DNA of 64,000 bases from Macrobrachium rosenbergii (GCF_040412425.1 NC_089749.1:32398813-32462812), one strand, 5' to 3'; counted from the first letter of the stretch, positions 13,132 through 28,315 are shown. Made by a program: numbers and translations. The notes: generated by a model not told the origin, from the letters alone.

Positions 13132-13609
13132 ATCCAGTGTCAGAATGATCTCTCTCCATAGTTAACAGTTGACAGTGACAGCGATGCAATATTGTGTATG
13201 ACTGTGATCACGGGGACCAGGCGTGGTGGCTAGGGTTGCTATGGTAACGCACAATCTCTTTTCTTATTGGCTGACACACAGCCAATGATGGCACCTGCTG
13301 TCTTCAAAAAGTGTGGTTCACCGCTGTGTGTGAACGATGTCATTGACTTGTATGTATCTCGATACGCCCGGCAATCGCGCGTTGGTGAGGGGAATCTCGC
13401 TACTGCAGCGTATTGGAAACCACCGTGATACGCCGTGGTTACGTGTGAAGATTCCATAAGCTAACATTGAACAATTGACCACGCGTATCCCACTGTGCGG
13501 TTAAAAATGCCCTGTGTGAACGTAGCTTTAGTCCCTGCCCCTCTTCCCTCTGCCTCCTCTTTCTTGTTTTCTTTTTGCCCGATCGAGATGAGCTAGGTTT
13601 CATTAAAAA

Positions 13610-14065
13610 GTCTCTCTCTCTCTCTCTCTCTCTCCTGGCTCGGTCAAACACATCGTCCTCTGACAATTGTTTGTCTCTCAGATCTTCTCTATCTACATCC
13701 ATCCACCTTCGCTGTGGTCTTCCTCTCCCTTTCTCATTAGGCACCGCCATCTGCATCACTCTCCTCCCTACATATGCCTCATCCCTTCTCATCACATGGC
13801 CATACCACTGCAGTCTCTTTCCTGGGCCTTCTTTGATAGTTCTGCGACTTTATTAGTTCATCCACCTGAGCATTTTCATCTCTACTGCATCCAATTTCTT
13901 CTCTTGCACTCTCTTTACCGGCCATGTTTCTGCTCCATACATCAAAGCTGGTCTCACTACTGTCTTATACACTCTTCCTTTAACCTTTATGTTGATTCTG
14001 CGGTTGTACAAGACACGTGATATCTTTCTCCAATTTTTCCATCCAGCCTGCATGTTTGGATTGCC

Positions 14066-14066
<1 letters not shown>
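13610..14066 (-). pseudogene. RTE-type LINE, C-terminal reverse transcriptase remnant
   Basis: Two minus-strand frames carry the conserved tail of RTE-type (BovB-like) LINE polymerases. The first has GRVYKTVVRPALMYGAETW and EKKLDAVEMKMLRWM. After a frameshift near 13850, the second has MRRDEAYVGRRVMQM, then GRGRPQRRWMDVDREDL and RARR. Catalytic motifs are upstream and absent. The 3' end dissolves into (CT)n (13608-13634). On its 5' side it is joined directly to the PLE fragment at about 14066. It is a dead fragment. Confidence 0.75.
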
Positions 14067-15074
<1,008 letters not shown>

Positions 15075-15361
15075 CATGTACATGCTTGCACTGGTTTGAG
15101 TGTATGATATTTCTTTCTGTTATTTTCTCATCTCCATCAAGAGACATACTTTTCCACGAATGCTATAAGGAGTATCTCTTATTAATTAGGTATTGAAAAT
15201 ACAGTATAAACATTAGTATTGGATTTGGACTAAGAAATTCTTATAATTACACATTTTCCACTTTCGACAAGTGTCCACCGTATGTTTGCAGTTGCTTTTT
15301 TCTCCTAATTTTAATACCTTTTCCTTCCAGAGTCGGTAATGTAGAATTTTTCGTTTTCCAG
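15075..15361. other. Possible intron sequence upstream of exon candidate
   Basis: AT-rich, with two pyrimidine tracts ending in CAG (15330 and 15361) that could serve as splice acceptors for the following exon candidate. Otherwise featureless. Confidence 0.35.
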
Positions 15362-15417
15362 GAGCACAGGAATGTACAGGCGGAGAGAGCGGGGATGGCG
15401 GCCACTGTCACTCAAAG
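15362..15417 (+). other. Candidate 56-nt coding exon
   Basis: The acceptor TTTTTCGTTTTCCAG is followed by a GC-rich 56-nt segment (about 60% G+C in AT-rich surroundings) and the donor AAG|GTAGGA. It is open in two phases. One reads EHRNVQAERAGMAATVTQ and continues in frame from MSLREV of the candidate at 5128-5146. The other reads GAQECTGGESGDGGHCHSK after DVVERG. The base composition and paired splice sites are the best host-gene signal in the window. I do not recognise the protein, and the 10-kb intron is inference. Confidence 0.4.
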
Positions 15418-16117
15418 GTAGGAAACCATCGAACTCAGTCTTTAGAACGGCCCATCATGAAAGTGGTCGTTCCAGTAATTCTTTGGTCTTGGTCATCGTA
15501 GGTAGTCCATTTTCACTAGGTCATTCAGTTCACGTAGGATATTTGGTAATTGTAATATGCTGAGGCGTTGCTTCAAGGCAGAATAATTTATCACTATAGA
15601 GATACTTATTTCCTTACACCAGTATGTAGGGAGACTGTGGGAAATCAAGTGACCCCTTTTATTCAACTAAATTATAGTCATTGATGCACGTATTTGTTAC
15701 CGCGGCTCGACTTCTGATGAGATGTTATTCAGGCGTATGGAATGGCCCTGAGTCCCTAGAAACTCCCTCCATCATTGGTTTATCGTACAGTAGGTGTAGC
15801 ATTATAAAAAAACAGCAGAGACTGCTGTCTTGCCTTTCTAATTAGCCTCATATTGCGGCTTTTTTTTTTTTTACTTATTTAGGGGTACTTAAAAAAATAC
15901 TTTAGAATTAATTTAACGAAAACTTTGGTGATCAGTTATTGACAGAGGCCCAAACTCTGTATGGTTTGGTTTTGGTTGGTTTACCGTTGTTCTGGAAATG
16001 TCATTTTCATGAAGGTTTTGTGAAATTTATATTTGTTATAAATATCGTCACAGCGACTGTTTGTTGTTTAAACCATCGTAGAATAAAAGCACTTTTAAAA
16101 CGGGTTTTATTATTGCT
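15418..16117. other. No recognisable feature
   Basis: Unassigned AT-rich sequence after the exon candidate; possible intron. Confidence 0.4.
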
Positions 16118-16124
16118 TTATATA

Positions 16125-16194
<70 letters not shown>
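16118..16194. repeat. (TA)n microsatellite
   Basis: TA array with one TTA slip near its left end. Confidence 0.97.
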
Positions 16195-16197
<3 letters not shown>

Positions 16198-16654
16198 CCT
16201 GTATGTATATATAAACACTCAATAGCCAAACCATAGTTTGTTTGTTTGTTTGTTTTCTCCACACCATTTTACCCTATTCCATTCGCAGTCTTCTAACTCG
16301 CCCAGTTGTCATTTCACTACGACATGAATAGAAGGTTCTCCGGTATTTTGTACCACGTTATCATTATTATTATTTTGAATATTCATGTTTTTTCTCTCTC
16401 AGTATCTATCTGCTCAGTTATTTAATTTGACGATTTCTGTGTAGTGCGTAACCTCTTATTACTTAGTCATTGCTTCTTTGTCAGTTTTGATTTGCAGTTA
16501 ACTTAGGTTTTTGTGTTCCTTTTTTACTTTATATTATTACGTATTTTAAAGTTTTGTCAGTTATAACTGTTTTAATAGTTTTAGATCTAGTTAGTCAGTA
16601 TAGTTTTCTTACTGTTTCTCTTTATTTTTTATGTCATTCTATAGGTAAGTGACC

Positions 16655-16700
16655 CTGATGATGGGAAAAGTCATGTATTCCCGAAAGCTCGGCTATGCCT
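16655..16700 (+). ncRNA. Hammerhead-like motif, probable PLE 3' remnant
   Basis: CTGATGA, an extra T, a 5-bp stem GGGAA/TTCCC, then GAAAG and CTCGGCTATGCC. This is the same architecture, including the extra T, as the PLE 3' UTR motif at 12850 and 62036. About 100 bp further on, (CT)n(TA)n begins. I infer a decayed PLE 3' end; no coding part is visible. Confidence 0.35.
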
Positions 16701-16794
16701 GTTATATTCTAAGAAATAATAATGTCTGCAGTCTTACCACGTCTTCTGGCTATCCTGTTCCTCCTTAAATTGAAGTTTTCTAGAAACACGACAA

Positions 16795-18292
<1,498 letters not shown>

Positions 18293-18664
18293 TTTTTAGT
18301 TTTGTGTAAAAGAAAACTATTGAGATGGCTCTTTGTCTTTCCGCCCTCAGATCTTAAAAACTACTGAGGCTAGAGGGCTGCAAATTGGTATGTTGATCAT
18401 CCACCCTCCAATCATCAGACATAACAGATTGTAGCCCTCTAGCCTCAGTAGTTTTTATTTTATTTAAGGTTAAAGTTAGCTATGATCGTGCGCCTGGCAC
18501 CGCTGTAGGTGCCAACAACACAGGCTACCACCTGGCCCTGGCTGAAAGTTTCATGGGCCGCTGCTGAGAGTTTCATGAGCCGTGGGTGAGAGTTTCATAC
18601 AGTATTATACGCTGTACAGAAAGCTCAATTGCGCCGAAGAAAGTTCGGCGCATTTTTTACTTGT
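18293..18664 (+). repeat. Palindromic interspersed repeat P, copy 3
   Basis: Full plus-strand copy starting with TTTTGTGTAAAAGAAAACTA. The hairpin arms are at about 18356-18398 and 18416-18457 (AAAAACTACTGAGGCTAGAG and its complement). Then come GGCACCGCTGTAGGTGCCAA and the right-end palindrome CGCCGAAGAAAGTTCGGCG. Confidence 0.85.
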
Positions 18665-19046
18665 TTTATTGTGTTTTTTTCATGGCCTTCTCATCTGGGA
18701 GGTGCTTTCGGTACACATGGTTCTGGAAATCTTATGAAACGTCCCTTCCCTTCTCACGTGCACAACGTACATGTTACTGATATTGTAGGTTTATGCTTAT
18801 TAAATATGTTTTACATTATTAATACGAAATGTTTTACTTTATTAATACGAATATAGTGGAATATACAGTAAGTGATGATGATAGCTAAATCAGTGCAACG
18901 ATCACTGTCAGTAAATAACCAATAACAATCTCTGAGACAAAACTTGTTTTAGGTTACATTTTTTTTTATTCTTATTATGAAACTTAGGTCTCTTCATAAA
19001 ACTAAACCTAACAAAGCATTGATCATTGGTTTTAACAGATAATCTG

Positions 19047-19096
<50 letters not shown>

Positions 19097-22000
19097 GTTC
19101 GGTGGTTGTCATGCAATATGGGTGGTGGTCGAGATGGTGGCGATGTAGTGGCAGTGATGGTGGTACAGCTGCCATTTTGACGCTTTATCACGTCTTCCAT
19201 TATTATCTTTACTTGTTTTGAAGAGGTTAACATAAGGCACTTTAGTTTAACGAATTTTTTTTTTTTTTAATATTATACCGACAGTGAGATGGCTTGCTGG
19301 TAGCTTCCAGTAATGGTCCTGGACGAATATCAAATGGAGGCTAATAGACCTCTCCGAAGTGTGACTAATGTCAGGTACAGATTTCTTGTGTGTAGGTTGG
19401 CTACTGTTTGTTATCATAAAACGTATGCCTTCAAATCTGTGTAGGTTTGCTACTGTTTGTTATCATAAAAAGTATGCCTTCAAACCTATCTTTATTCGAG
19501 TGTGCACGGTACATTTGTGAATGTCTTGAAACAAATAAAACATCTTTGAGAAAATATACTTCTTGAGTATTGATTAATCTATATGATATTATAATAAGCC
19601 CACCCACCCCTCTCCCCGAAACAATATAAAAATGAGAAAATCTTTCGTAGTTCACTGGTGGCCTAATTTTATCTGATTTCACCAAATATTGTTAGGGTGC
19701 CACAATCATGCAGTGCGGGCACAGAACATAGTATCTTTGCCTCTCACACTGAAATGGTGGTGATATTTGTCATTCCAAGCTTGACGTGGCGTCATATGAC
19801 GTAATAGCAAACCTGAATTGCACATTAGTGTGATTTCGGGAAAATACAACCCGGTCTTTAGCTTTTATCAAAACTAAAAGCCGAGAATTGTCACTGGATG
19901 GCCTTGGTGAAAGGGGCCTGTGAGGAAGCGGGAGGAATTGTGGAGCTTAACCACGACCCTAGGAAGTCGAAAGAGTAGGGGAACCAGGGCAACAGGCTGC
20001 AGGGAGAATGTTTTAAAGCTTGCCAGTGGAAGGGAAGAAACGCATCGAATCGTGAAATAACGGTTTCTGATTTTCCAGAGATTAAACGTGGGAAGCGTTG
20101 GCTTGGTGGGTGTCATAAGGGGCTACAGTTTTTCCTTAACCTTTCCCTGTCAGATACATGAGAGTTACCTATAGAGAAGATAGCCAAGTATACAAAGGAA
20201 AGGTAAGATTGCTTATGGTTTAACCCTGTTTGGGAGGGAAGCAAAGGAAGTAGTACCTGAATTCCAAACGGACAGATGTTTTAAGTTCAAGTGACTGGGA
20301 TGAAGTAAAATCTGATGTCTTAAGAAAACACTAAAAATCTTTTGGAAGCAGCCTTACAAGTGTGTAATATAGTGAATATTCGGAGAGAAGCTTAAATAAC
20401 CTAAACATTCGGATATTGACAGAATCGAGTTTTAATTGCTTCGTCATCAAGCACAATAAAAGAATTGGGTAGGGAAGTAGGCAGAAAAATAGACAGAAAC
20501 TGTGCCTGGGCGCTGAATTTGATCCCGATTTATGTGCTCCCAGCCACACTTGACAGAAGAACAGGAGATTTCTGAGATGGGATGCAAATGACAGACGGTA
20601 ACACCCCTAGAAATGGGAAAGGGAGATGTTGCTCCGTTAACAGGAAATGAGATAAAGCCCGGAAGTCAAGTCCCATTCAGGAAGTTTGACTAACGAGGCC
20701 TTTTGCTAGGCACTGAAAACTTCGTGAAGTAACGAAAGACACCTTCCAAGTCTTGCAGAAATGACCAGGCACCAGGTAGACAAAAGGTCCCAACTCTCGG
20801 AAACCATCCTGGAATCCGAAGGGAGAGTTGGATTCAACGTGTTTGAGAAAGTGAAGGCAGGGTCAAGTTTCTAAAACTCGCAACACAGTAAAAGTTAAGG
20901 AATTGTGCAGTAGTTTGAAGGATAAGTGGCTTTTTCAATTGGACGGAAGAGAGAAGGAAAGTTGTACTTGTTGAAGTTGCCGAGAACTTCACTGGAAAGG
21001 GAATAGATTTTTTCTTTTCATTATGAAACAAGATCCAGACGTTTAAAAGAAGGATGCCTATTAGGCACGTTTGTTCGATACATTTATGAGTGAATCTCAT
21101 TCGCTTGCCTTCGTTATTCATTTAGGAAGAAATTAAATCTTTTGTGACTGATAATATTTTTTTCTCATGATTTCGTCTTCACCTTCATGATGTCGCGCTT
21201 GAATAGACTTTTGTTTATTAAGCATTCCGATTCTTTATATAATCTACAGATAATTGTTTTTACTCATTGTGTCTTATATGCATAAAAGACAAGGTTAAAG
21301 GGCACGAATCAAGGAATGCAATTATATATACATAAGTTTAGTATTAAAGGCATTTCCTTACAAAGTGGGAGACAAATGTTCATTGTCATATCCGAATTTT
21401 ACTTTATGGTCAATTTATTCCCCATTCCTTGGTGAGATATAATACTTTCTCGTGCCACACCAGTTTCTTCGATATCTTTCATTTTTGACCGTATGTTTAT
21501 TTCCATTCAATTTGTTCCCTTTTCAACGTGGAAACAAAACGAAGGGGACTTTGTTTACATTCCATATTGATGTAAACAGGAAACGAACATTCATTCGCCA
21601 TTTTTCACGGCTGGTTATTCTTGATGGGTATTTCATGGGAAAACTCAGATTTCAGGTATTTTCTGGTTCGTTGAGATGCGCGGGAAGAATCCAATTCATT
21701 CCAACTAATGAAAATGCACTTTACACTCTTGGAACGTATCAATAATTTAATTACTGCTGTAAAACAGTCATTTCGAAGTTTAGCAAAGGCTTAGCCTAGA
21801 ACATTCTAAGCTACTATCTTTTGAAGCCGAACTGAGGAAACATTGTAAATTTATTTGTGAAATGGATGGTATTAAGTATATTGCTTGGGCAAAAGTACAA
21901 TGAATACTTCTTGAAGTAAGGAAAATTCCTGTTTACGGCAGAAACGATTCGGCCCGTGCGACAACACGAACACTAATTGGTGTTATCACTGGTGGTGCGG

Positions 22001-23408
22001 AGAGTTTCAAGATACCGAAAAAATCGTCCTTGGGACAGGGCCTTTAGTTTGCTTAAGGCAAAATTAAAAAGGAAACGGGAAGGGGCGGGCGGCAAGACGC
22101 GGCTGAGGACCCCTGCCCTGCAATAATTTCATGCGCTGAATTTTTCTTTTCTACTGTGTTTGTAAATAGTTTCTTTACGACGTCGAGATCAAGGCCATCA
22201 TTTCTCCAGACCGTAATATCAACTCGGTATGTTAATTATGCAAAGATCAACAACTTACGTGTTTAAAGGCAGCGTGAATAGACATAAGTTTTTCTTGTAT
22301 TACAACCAAAGATGTGTATTTATATATTATTCCTAGTAAAGACTGGGAAATCATTGCGATTATTACTCACAAAAGTAGTTTCAAACACAAGACGAACACA
22401 AAAGATCGATGAGATATGGCCATCAAAACTGCGTAATTTTCAGAAAAATCATATTCATAAAGCCAGTCACAGAAAAACAAGAGCGCTTATCCAAATGTTT
22501 GTTTTTATGCTTTTCGTTTCAGAAGTCAGACGGTTGGTAATGTTGTCACTGAATGGTTATTTGAACTTGTTATGGATATGCTGCCATGAAAATTGAGTTA
22601 AGGGATAAATTGTTTATTTAACATTAACCCCAATCGAAGGTAAACATTTCCTTATTCTCGAAGGCTTTTGATATTGTCATACATCCATTAGTGCGCAAAC
22701 ATCTGTGTACCAGCTAGATAATGGGAGGTAAATTGTGATTTGGAAACTGATTTCGTTAAAAAGTGAATTCATATACGGAGAAAATGGCTGCAGAGCCCAG
22801 CACTGCTACGAGTTATCTAGAGGAGACCTTCGCATGTATGTGGAAATAGTTTATTATCCTTACGTGTTAGCTACTGCCTCAAGGTAATCTTTGATTTCCT
22901 TTCGAGTTGATTTTGATGTCAGTGGTCGATAAAGATGCCTTTTTTGACGTGCAAAACTCGTAGTCTTTTTCCCACGTCTGTGCCCCTTTGAATGTGTTCA
23001 CCTATTGTCAGTGAGTCATGGGGGAGCATTTGGAATACAGACTTCATATTTTGAATCATTTTCATGGTCTATGATTTTTTTTATTAAGTTCAATTAGATG
23101 TTAATATTTCTTTGTTCATTTTTGAATGAGGTTACTTATATCACTGATGTAATGGCAATAGTCAATCTTTCATTGTTTAGTATACTCCTATCTTGTGCAC
23201 ACTTATTTTCACTAAAGAAATTATGTTTATGGTTTAATATCTACGAATAAAGAAGGCCTCAGTGAAATATTGTGGGACTTTCCGTATTCAGGTGGGTATT
23301 AGAGGTATCTGTACTTTGATGATTAGAAACAATTTTTACAGCATATGTCCCTTCGAAAACAGTGATTTTATATGAAGACGGTATAACCAGATTATGTATA
23401 TCTATATA
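18665..23408. other. Long unassigned stretch, no gene seen
   Basis: 4.7 kb without recognisable coding or transposon signal. Details worth recording: (CT)n at 19050-19093; a ~52-bp tandem duplication at about 19388-19487 (unit containing GGCTACTGTTTGTTATCATA, second copy GTTTGC at the left); an isolated GC-rich ATG segment at 22784-22846 reading MAAEPSTATSYLEETFACMW that ends near a weak donor GTATGT. The last could be a first exon but lacks support. Confidence 0.4.
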
Positions 23409-23510
<102 letters not shown>

Positions 23511-24104
23511 TACTGAATCGGGGATGAACCCTGTGTACAGAGGCCTTCCACATCATCCATTTCGTAAACCTGAACTGAAGGTACATCAGCTGTGCATCGA
23601 ACCCTTTACACTTTCCACTAGTCACTTTCATTTATCACGCACTCTTATGCTTCCTGAATATTAAGACCCTTTCTTTATAAGACCTGTAATTCTTCTTCCA
23701 TTACATCTACCTGTTTTCTAGCCTGTCCTCTCCTCTTCCCTTGTAACATTTCCGAAATATACACTTCACCAACTTGTCACCCAAAACATTACAAAACGCT
23801 GTATTTTGTATTTTCTTTTCACTAACGCTAACCTTTTCACCACTCCTACATAAATCCATCTTCTTCTCCCGCTACTCACCCAATCTTTTCCGCAAACGGT
23901 GCTACCTTCCATGATTCGCCTTTGTTGTGATTCACTTCTTCTCACATTCTTCAGTCATCTGATGTATTTGCTTCCAAATACATGTAAAAATCCACTGCTT
24001 GTGTTCATCCACCATCCAAAATATTGTCAACATCCTTTGTCCATCTTCATGGTTTTCACGTATCCTCATAGCCTTGCTCTAACTCACATTTACTCTCAGT
24101 TTTA
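23511..24104. other. No recognisable feature
   Basis: C/T-rich plus strand. The 68-codon ORF at 23899-24105 has no recognisable domain. Confidence 0.4.
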
Positions 24105-24507
24105 GTTTTCTGAAAAGAAAACTATTGTGCCAGCTTTGTCCCTCCGCACCTTTTTCTGTCTGCACTTTTTCTGTCCACTCTCAGATCTTAAAAACTATTG
24201 AGGCTAGAGGGCTGTAAATTGGTATGTTGATCATCCACCCTCCAATCATCAAACATACCAAATTACAGCCCTCTAGCCTCAGTAGTTTTTTTTATTTTAT
24301 TTGAGGTTAAAGTTAACCATAATTGTGCTTCTGACAACGATATAGGCCAGGCCACCACCGGGCCGTAGTTAAATTTTCATGGGCCTTGGCTCATACAGCA
24401 TTATACTGAGACTACCGAAAGATACATCTATTTTTGGTGGCCTTGATTATCGATGTACAGAAAACTCGATTGCACTGAAGGAACTTCGCGTATTTTTTAC
24501 TTGTTTA
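24105..24507 (+). repeat. Palindromic interspersed repeat P, copy 4
   Basis: It begins AGTTTTCTGAAAAGAAAACT, a short palindrome that seems to be the family's left end. The hairpin arms are at 24190-24230 and 24249-24290. This copy also keeps the segment GAGACTACCGAAAGATACAT and TTTTTGGTGGCCTTGATTAT, missing from copies 2, 3 and 5 but present in copy 1, so two subfamilies exist. Confidence 0.85.
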
Positions 24508-24868
24508 GTTTTATGTAGAAGAAAACTATTGAGAAGGCTTTCTCTGTCCGTATGCACTATGTCTGTCCGCCTCAGATCTTAAAAGCTACTGAGGCTAGAG
24601 GGCTGCAAATTGATATGTTGATCATCCACCCTCCAATCATCAAACATACCAAATTGCAGCCCTCTAGCCTCAGTAGTTTTTATTTATTTTATTTAAGGTT
24701 AAAGTTAACAATAATCGTACGTCTGGCACCACTGTAGGTACCAACAACACAGGCTACCACCTGCCCGTGGCTGAAAGTTTCATGGGCTGCTGCTAAAAGT
24801 TTCATGGGCCTTGGCTGAAAGTTTCATACAGCATCATACGCTGTACAGAAAACTCGATTTTTTACTTT
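24508..24868 (+). repeat. Palindromic interspersed repeat P, copy 5 (tandem with copy 4)
   Basis: It starts immediately after copy 4 in the same orientation. The hairpin arms are at about 24580-24620 and 24637-24679. It lacks the GCGCCGAAG right end, stopping after CTGTACAGAAAACTCGATTT. Confidence 0.85.
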
Positions 24869-24897
24869 TATTCTTGCAAGTACTAGATTTTCACCTG

Positions 24898-25127
24898 TAT
24901 GTGCAGCCGGAGTTCAATTCCCGCCGCCGGCTGATGAAGAGTTAGAGGAATTTATTTCTGGCGATAGAAATTCATTTCTCGCTATAATGTGGTTCGGATT
25001 CCACAATAAGCTGTAGGTCCCGTTGCTAAAGTAACATTGGTTCTTAGCCACGTAAAATAAGTCTAATCCTTCGGGCCAGCCCTAGGAGAGCTGTTAATCA
25101 GCTCAGTGGTCTGGTAAAACTAAGATA
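24898..25127 (+). repeat. tRNA-headed SINE, copy 3
   Basis: Shares the body and AAACTAAGATATAC tail with the copy at 3132-3419. The head differs: GGAGTTCAATTCCCGCC supplies a good B-box-like GTTCAATTC, but the A-box side is shortened. Confidence 0.75.
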
Positions 25128-25529
25128 TACTTAACTTTTTTTAGTTAATTTTCATTAATCCTAATCAAAGATTCCACACTCAATTCATGACATTATTTTC
25201 TTATAGCACACCTTTGCACCTGTGCGTGATTTCTTTTCTCTGACTTCTGACATCACTCCATACATATAAGGATAATAAACAGCCATAGAGACATAACACA
25301 CTCCTTTCTCAAAGCCACTTTTATACCAGACCAGTAGTTATGTATATATGTGTATGTATGTATTTGTGGCATGATATATGAAACTAAAAGTATCTTATGT
25401 AAAATTGATTGCAAGCTATCACATACTCAGGTATTTGTATATACAATATAAATATTTATGATATATAATATCTATTAAATATATATACAGTTATATATAT
25501 ACACACATATATATTATATATATGGTATG

Positions 25530-25530
<1 letters not shown>
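25128..25530. other. No recognisable feature
   Basis: AT-rich, with scattered TATA words that grade into the (TA)n array bordering RepX copy A. Confidence 0.4.
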
Positions 25531-25619
<89 letters not shown>

Positions 25620-26327
25620 TTCATGATGTTGCCTTGTAATATGTATGTCATCCCACAGTTTTGATATATTTACTCTTATATTTATCATGTATTATGTGTA
25701 GTGATAGTGATTGTTGAAATATCGTATGTAGTGTAATGTCAGATCTCAAAAGAGTTAGTGATTTAGAAAACTTAACAGCATAATTTAGAATTAAAATCTT
25801 TCGTGATAATAGCGTAGTAGCAGGAGAGAGAGATTTGAGTTTTAGACCAGATGTGCCATCTGTCACCAGTTAAGATAAAGCACTGACAGGTTGGGAATAA
25901 CAATTGCTAATTATGACAGGCATGTTTTTAAAACCAAAATGAAAAAATTTTTCGTTTTGTTTTTAAAAACATGCCAATCATAATTAGCCAGTTTTGATCA
26001 TGTTAAGATTTCTGTAAAAGCTTTGTCTTATACAAGAAGAGGACAAGTGATTTCGAAATGTTATATGCATGGCTCTGATCACGTATGCCCTTTTGAGAGT
26101 AAAAACCTTATGGCAGTTGCGTCATGTATAAGATTGCATTGCTCTGATCATGTATTGTCCTGATTGCATTCAAAACGTTTTGCCGGAAGTGATGTCACCT
26201 TCCTTCTTCTAGAAGTTTTCCTTGTATCTCGTACCCAAAATGCCTTACTGACGTCTCTTGAGTATTTCATGTGCTATTGGGATCCTCAGATTTATTCATC
26301 CTGATTAGAGAGACCTTTAGCGGTGGT

Positions 26328-26370
<43 letters not shown>

Positions 26371-27366
26371 TTCTTCAAAAGAGAGAAATATTAACGTAGA
26401 ATATTTGTGGTCACTAGTATTAATCTTAGCTTTTGAGATCTGACTGTAGGAAGTGTAAAAATTTGGTGGTAACAGAGCCTGATAAAAAAAGTGTGTTTTG
26501 TGAATTGAAAGATCCTGCTTGTCCTGTGATTTTACAAAGGTTTTCACAAGCTTGTGTAAGGTAAAGTGAATTTTACTTATTATTACCATGATATAAGGTA
26601 TATTGAGAGAATTTATGCCTTAGTGAAATTATTATTGATAAATCTTTTGTTATTTTTGTGTGTTCATGTGTTTGCAATCTCTTTATTTTTCACATTTGTT
26701 ATGTTGGTGATTTAACATGTATTTACTTAGCATTTTAAATATTTCTTGATAATTTAACATTGCATACTTGATTTAATTTTCATTTAAGATTTCTTTTCAA
26801 ATTTTGAGTAATTCTTGATAGTTTAAATTTTATTCGATTAATTAAATTTCTTGATAAATTAAAGTTTTTGTGATTTAGTTTTGTTTGATAATTTAATACA
26901 AGAATTAATTAAATTTTGTGTTGTTTTCAAGTAATAGCAAATTTTTCAGACTGTGAATTCTAATAATAAATTTTGAATTTAAAAATAGATTTTTGTATTT
27001 AAAATTTTTAAAAACAGTGTTTCATTTATTGTGTGAATGCAAAGTGATAAACATGTTTTGTTCCTTTAGTTTTGATGAAGTGAATTAGGACCAGGGAAAC
27101 AATTGAAGTGGTTTGATGGAGTGATGCCCTTTTACTCTCTAGTATATTTCTTGTTTAATTGTTTATACCTCACACTAGTCTTAATAAACTTAGTTTGATT
27201 TTTCATGTGATTAATGAGCCTTTTTAAGGGATCACTGTTACCTTTAGAGTACTCAGTTGTAATTCTTATCGTTATGAGAGTTCAGGTTTCTGGCTGAAGT
27301 GAGGTAGATTTTTGAATTTTGTGAATAGTTGAGTAATAACCAGGTACTTGGTACACATCGGGAAAA

Positions 27367-27437
<71 letters not shown>
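25531..27437 (+). repeat. RepX copy A: unclassified ~1.8-kb repeat bordered by (TA)n
   Basis: The core (about 25618-27368) matches 34566-36415 in reverse complement and 40344-42028 directly. Shared landmarks in order: TGTTGCCTTGTAATATG-like left end, TCAGATCTCAAAAGAGTTA, a (CT)n tract followed by TTCAAAAGAGAGAAAT, TTTTCACAAGCTTGTGTAAG, GGAGTGATGCCCTTTT, and AGGTACTTGGTACACATCG at the right end. (TA)n flanks both sides (25531-25617 and 27369-27437). It has no ORF of note. Copy A contains a ~95-bp foldback (25903-25993) absent from copy B. It could be a solo LTR, a large MITE or a non-coding retroelement. Confidence 0.75.
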
Positions 27438-27439
<2 letters not shown>

Positions 27440-28315
27440 GGGCATTGTTACTTGTACACATTTCTCTACTAATTGTTTTTTTTTCAAAGGAATTCATTTG
27501 TACGTGGAAGGTAACATTCTTTTTCGTGTTTCTCACGTACAAGATTATTGCACTTCCGTCTAATGTTCGTAATTTACCGTCTTTTGTCGCTTTGGATATA
27601 GAGATTTAGATTTTTCTGATGAGGTCCCAGACCATTTTTGACGAAAGTATTTTAGTAATTAACTGACATAAAGATATGAGTAAGAAGAATTCACATTTCA
27701 CATATGCGCGCTTTGATGTGCCCAAAATGTTTCAGTAATATATTATGTTATTGGTTTTCGTAATAAAATAATTTATATATTAATTTGTATACTTCTTTAT
27801 CTCCAGTTCTTTCTGCTTAAACCACAAATTTATTGAAATGAAACGGAAGAGAAAGCTTTTGAAAAATGCGTAAATGTTGATTTTAGTAGCCTATTATTAT
27901 TTCCAAAAATGATGCTATAAGCAACTGTTCCGTCTTATTTCCTAAAAGTAAAGCAGAAAAATAGACAGTGGACAAAGGTATCACGTCCACGGCATCCATT
28001 AGTTCCACTTGATATGGCACGAAGCTCGTAAACATGGCACATTTTCGGATAATGACGGAAATACCCTCCAGAAAGGGGAAGGTTTACGTTTTCATTTGCA
28101 TTTTTGCTTAAGAAATCTTCTTAAATCTTTTTTTTTTTTTTTTTAGCATAGGGTCGTTCATTTTCATCTACCTTTGTATTCTGGATGTCATGGTGTTTAT
28201 GATGCCAGATTGCAAAGTTCCCGGGACTGTTCAGATTTCCTGGTATGAAATCCCCGCAGAGTGTTACGCTTACTGTACATATATTCCTACACAACGAACG
28301 CGCACGAGCACTCAC
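27438..28315. other. No recognisable feature
   Basis: AT-rich, with a poly-T run at about 28130-28144. No gene or repeat family is recognised. Confidence 0.4.

Larger units (their letters stand above)
8465..13527. mobile_element. PIF/Harbinger-like TIR element carrying nested insertions
   Basis: Imperfect terminal inverted repeats are visible. The left end reads AGGGTAGGTTCACAC, then GGCGTTTTTGACCGC. The right end reads GCGGTTAAAAATGCC, then GTGTGAACGTAGCT. Both ends are flanked by TTA (8462-8464 and 13528-13530), the 3-bp TWA duplication typical of PIF/Harbinger elements. Only about 114 bp on the left and 400 bp on the right are the element itself; the rest is (TA)n plus the inserted PLE pair. 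No transposase is seen, so it would be a non-autonomous MITE-type element. The superfamily assignment is inferred from the TSD length and TIR shape only. Confidence 0.55.

Noticed and set aside
22784..22846. First exon of a host gene (MAAEPSTATSYLEETFACMW)
   Set aside because: GC-rich and ATG-led, but the only donor nearby is weak and no partner exon was found; recorded only as a note.
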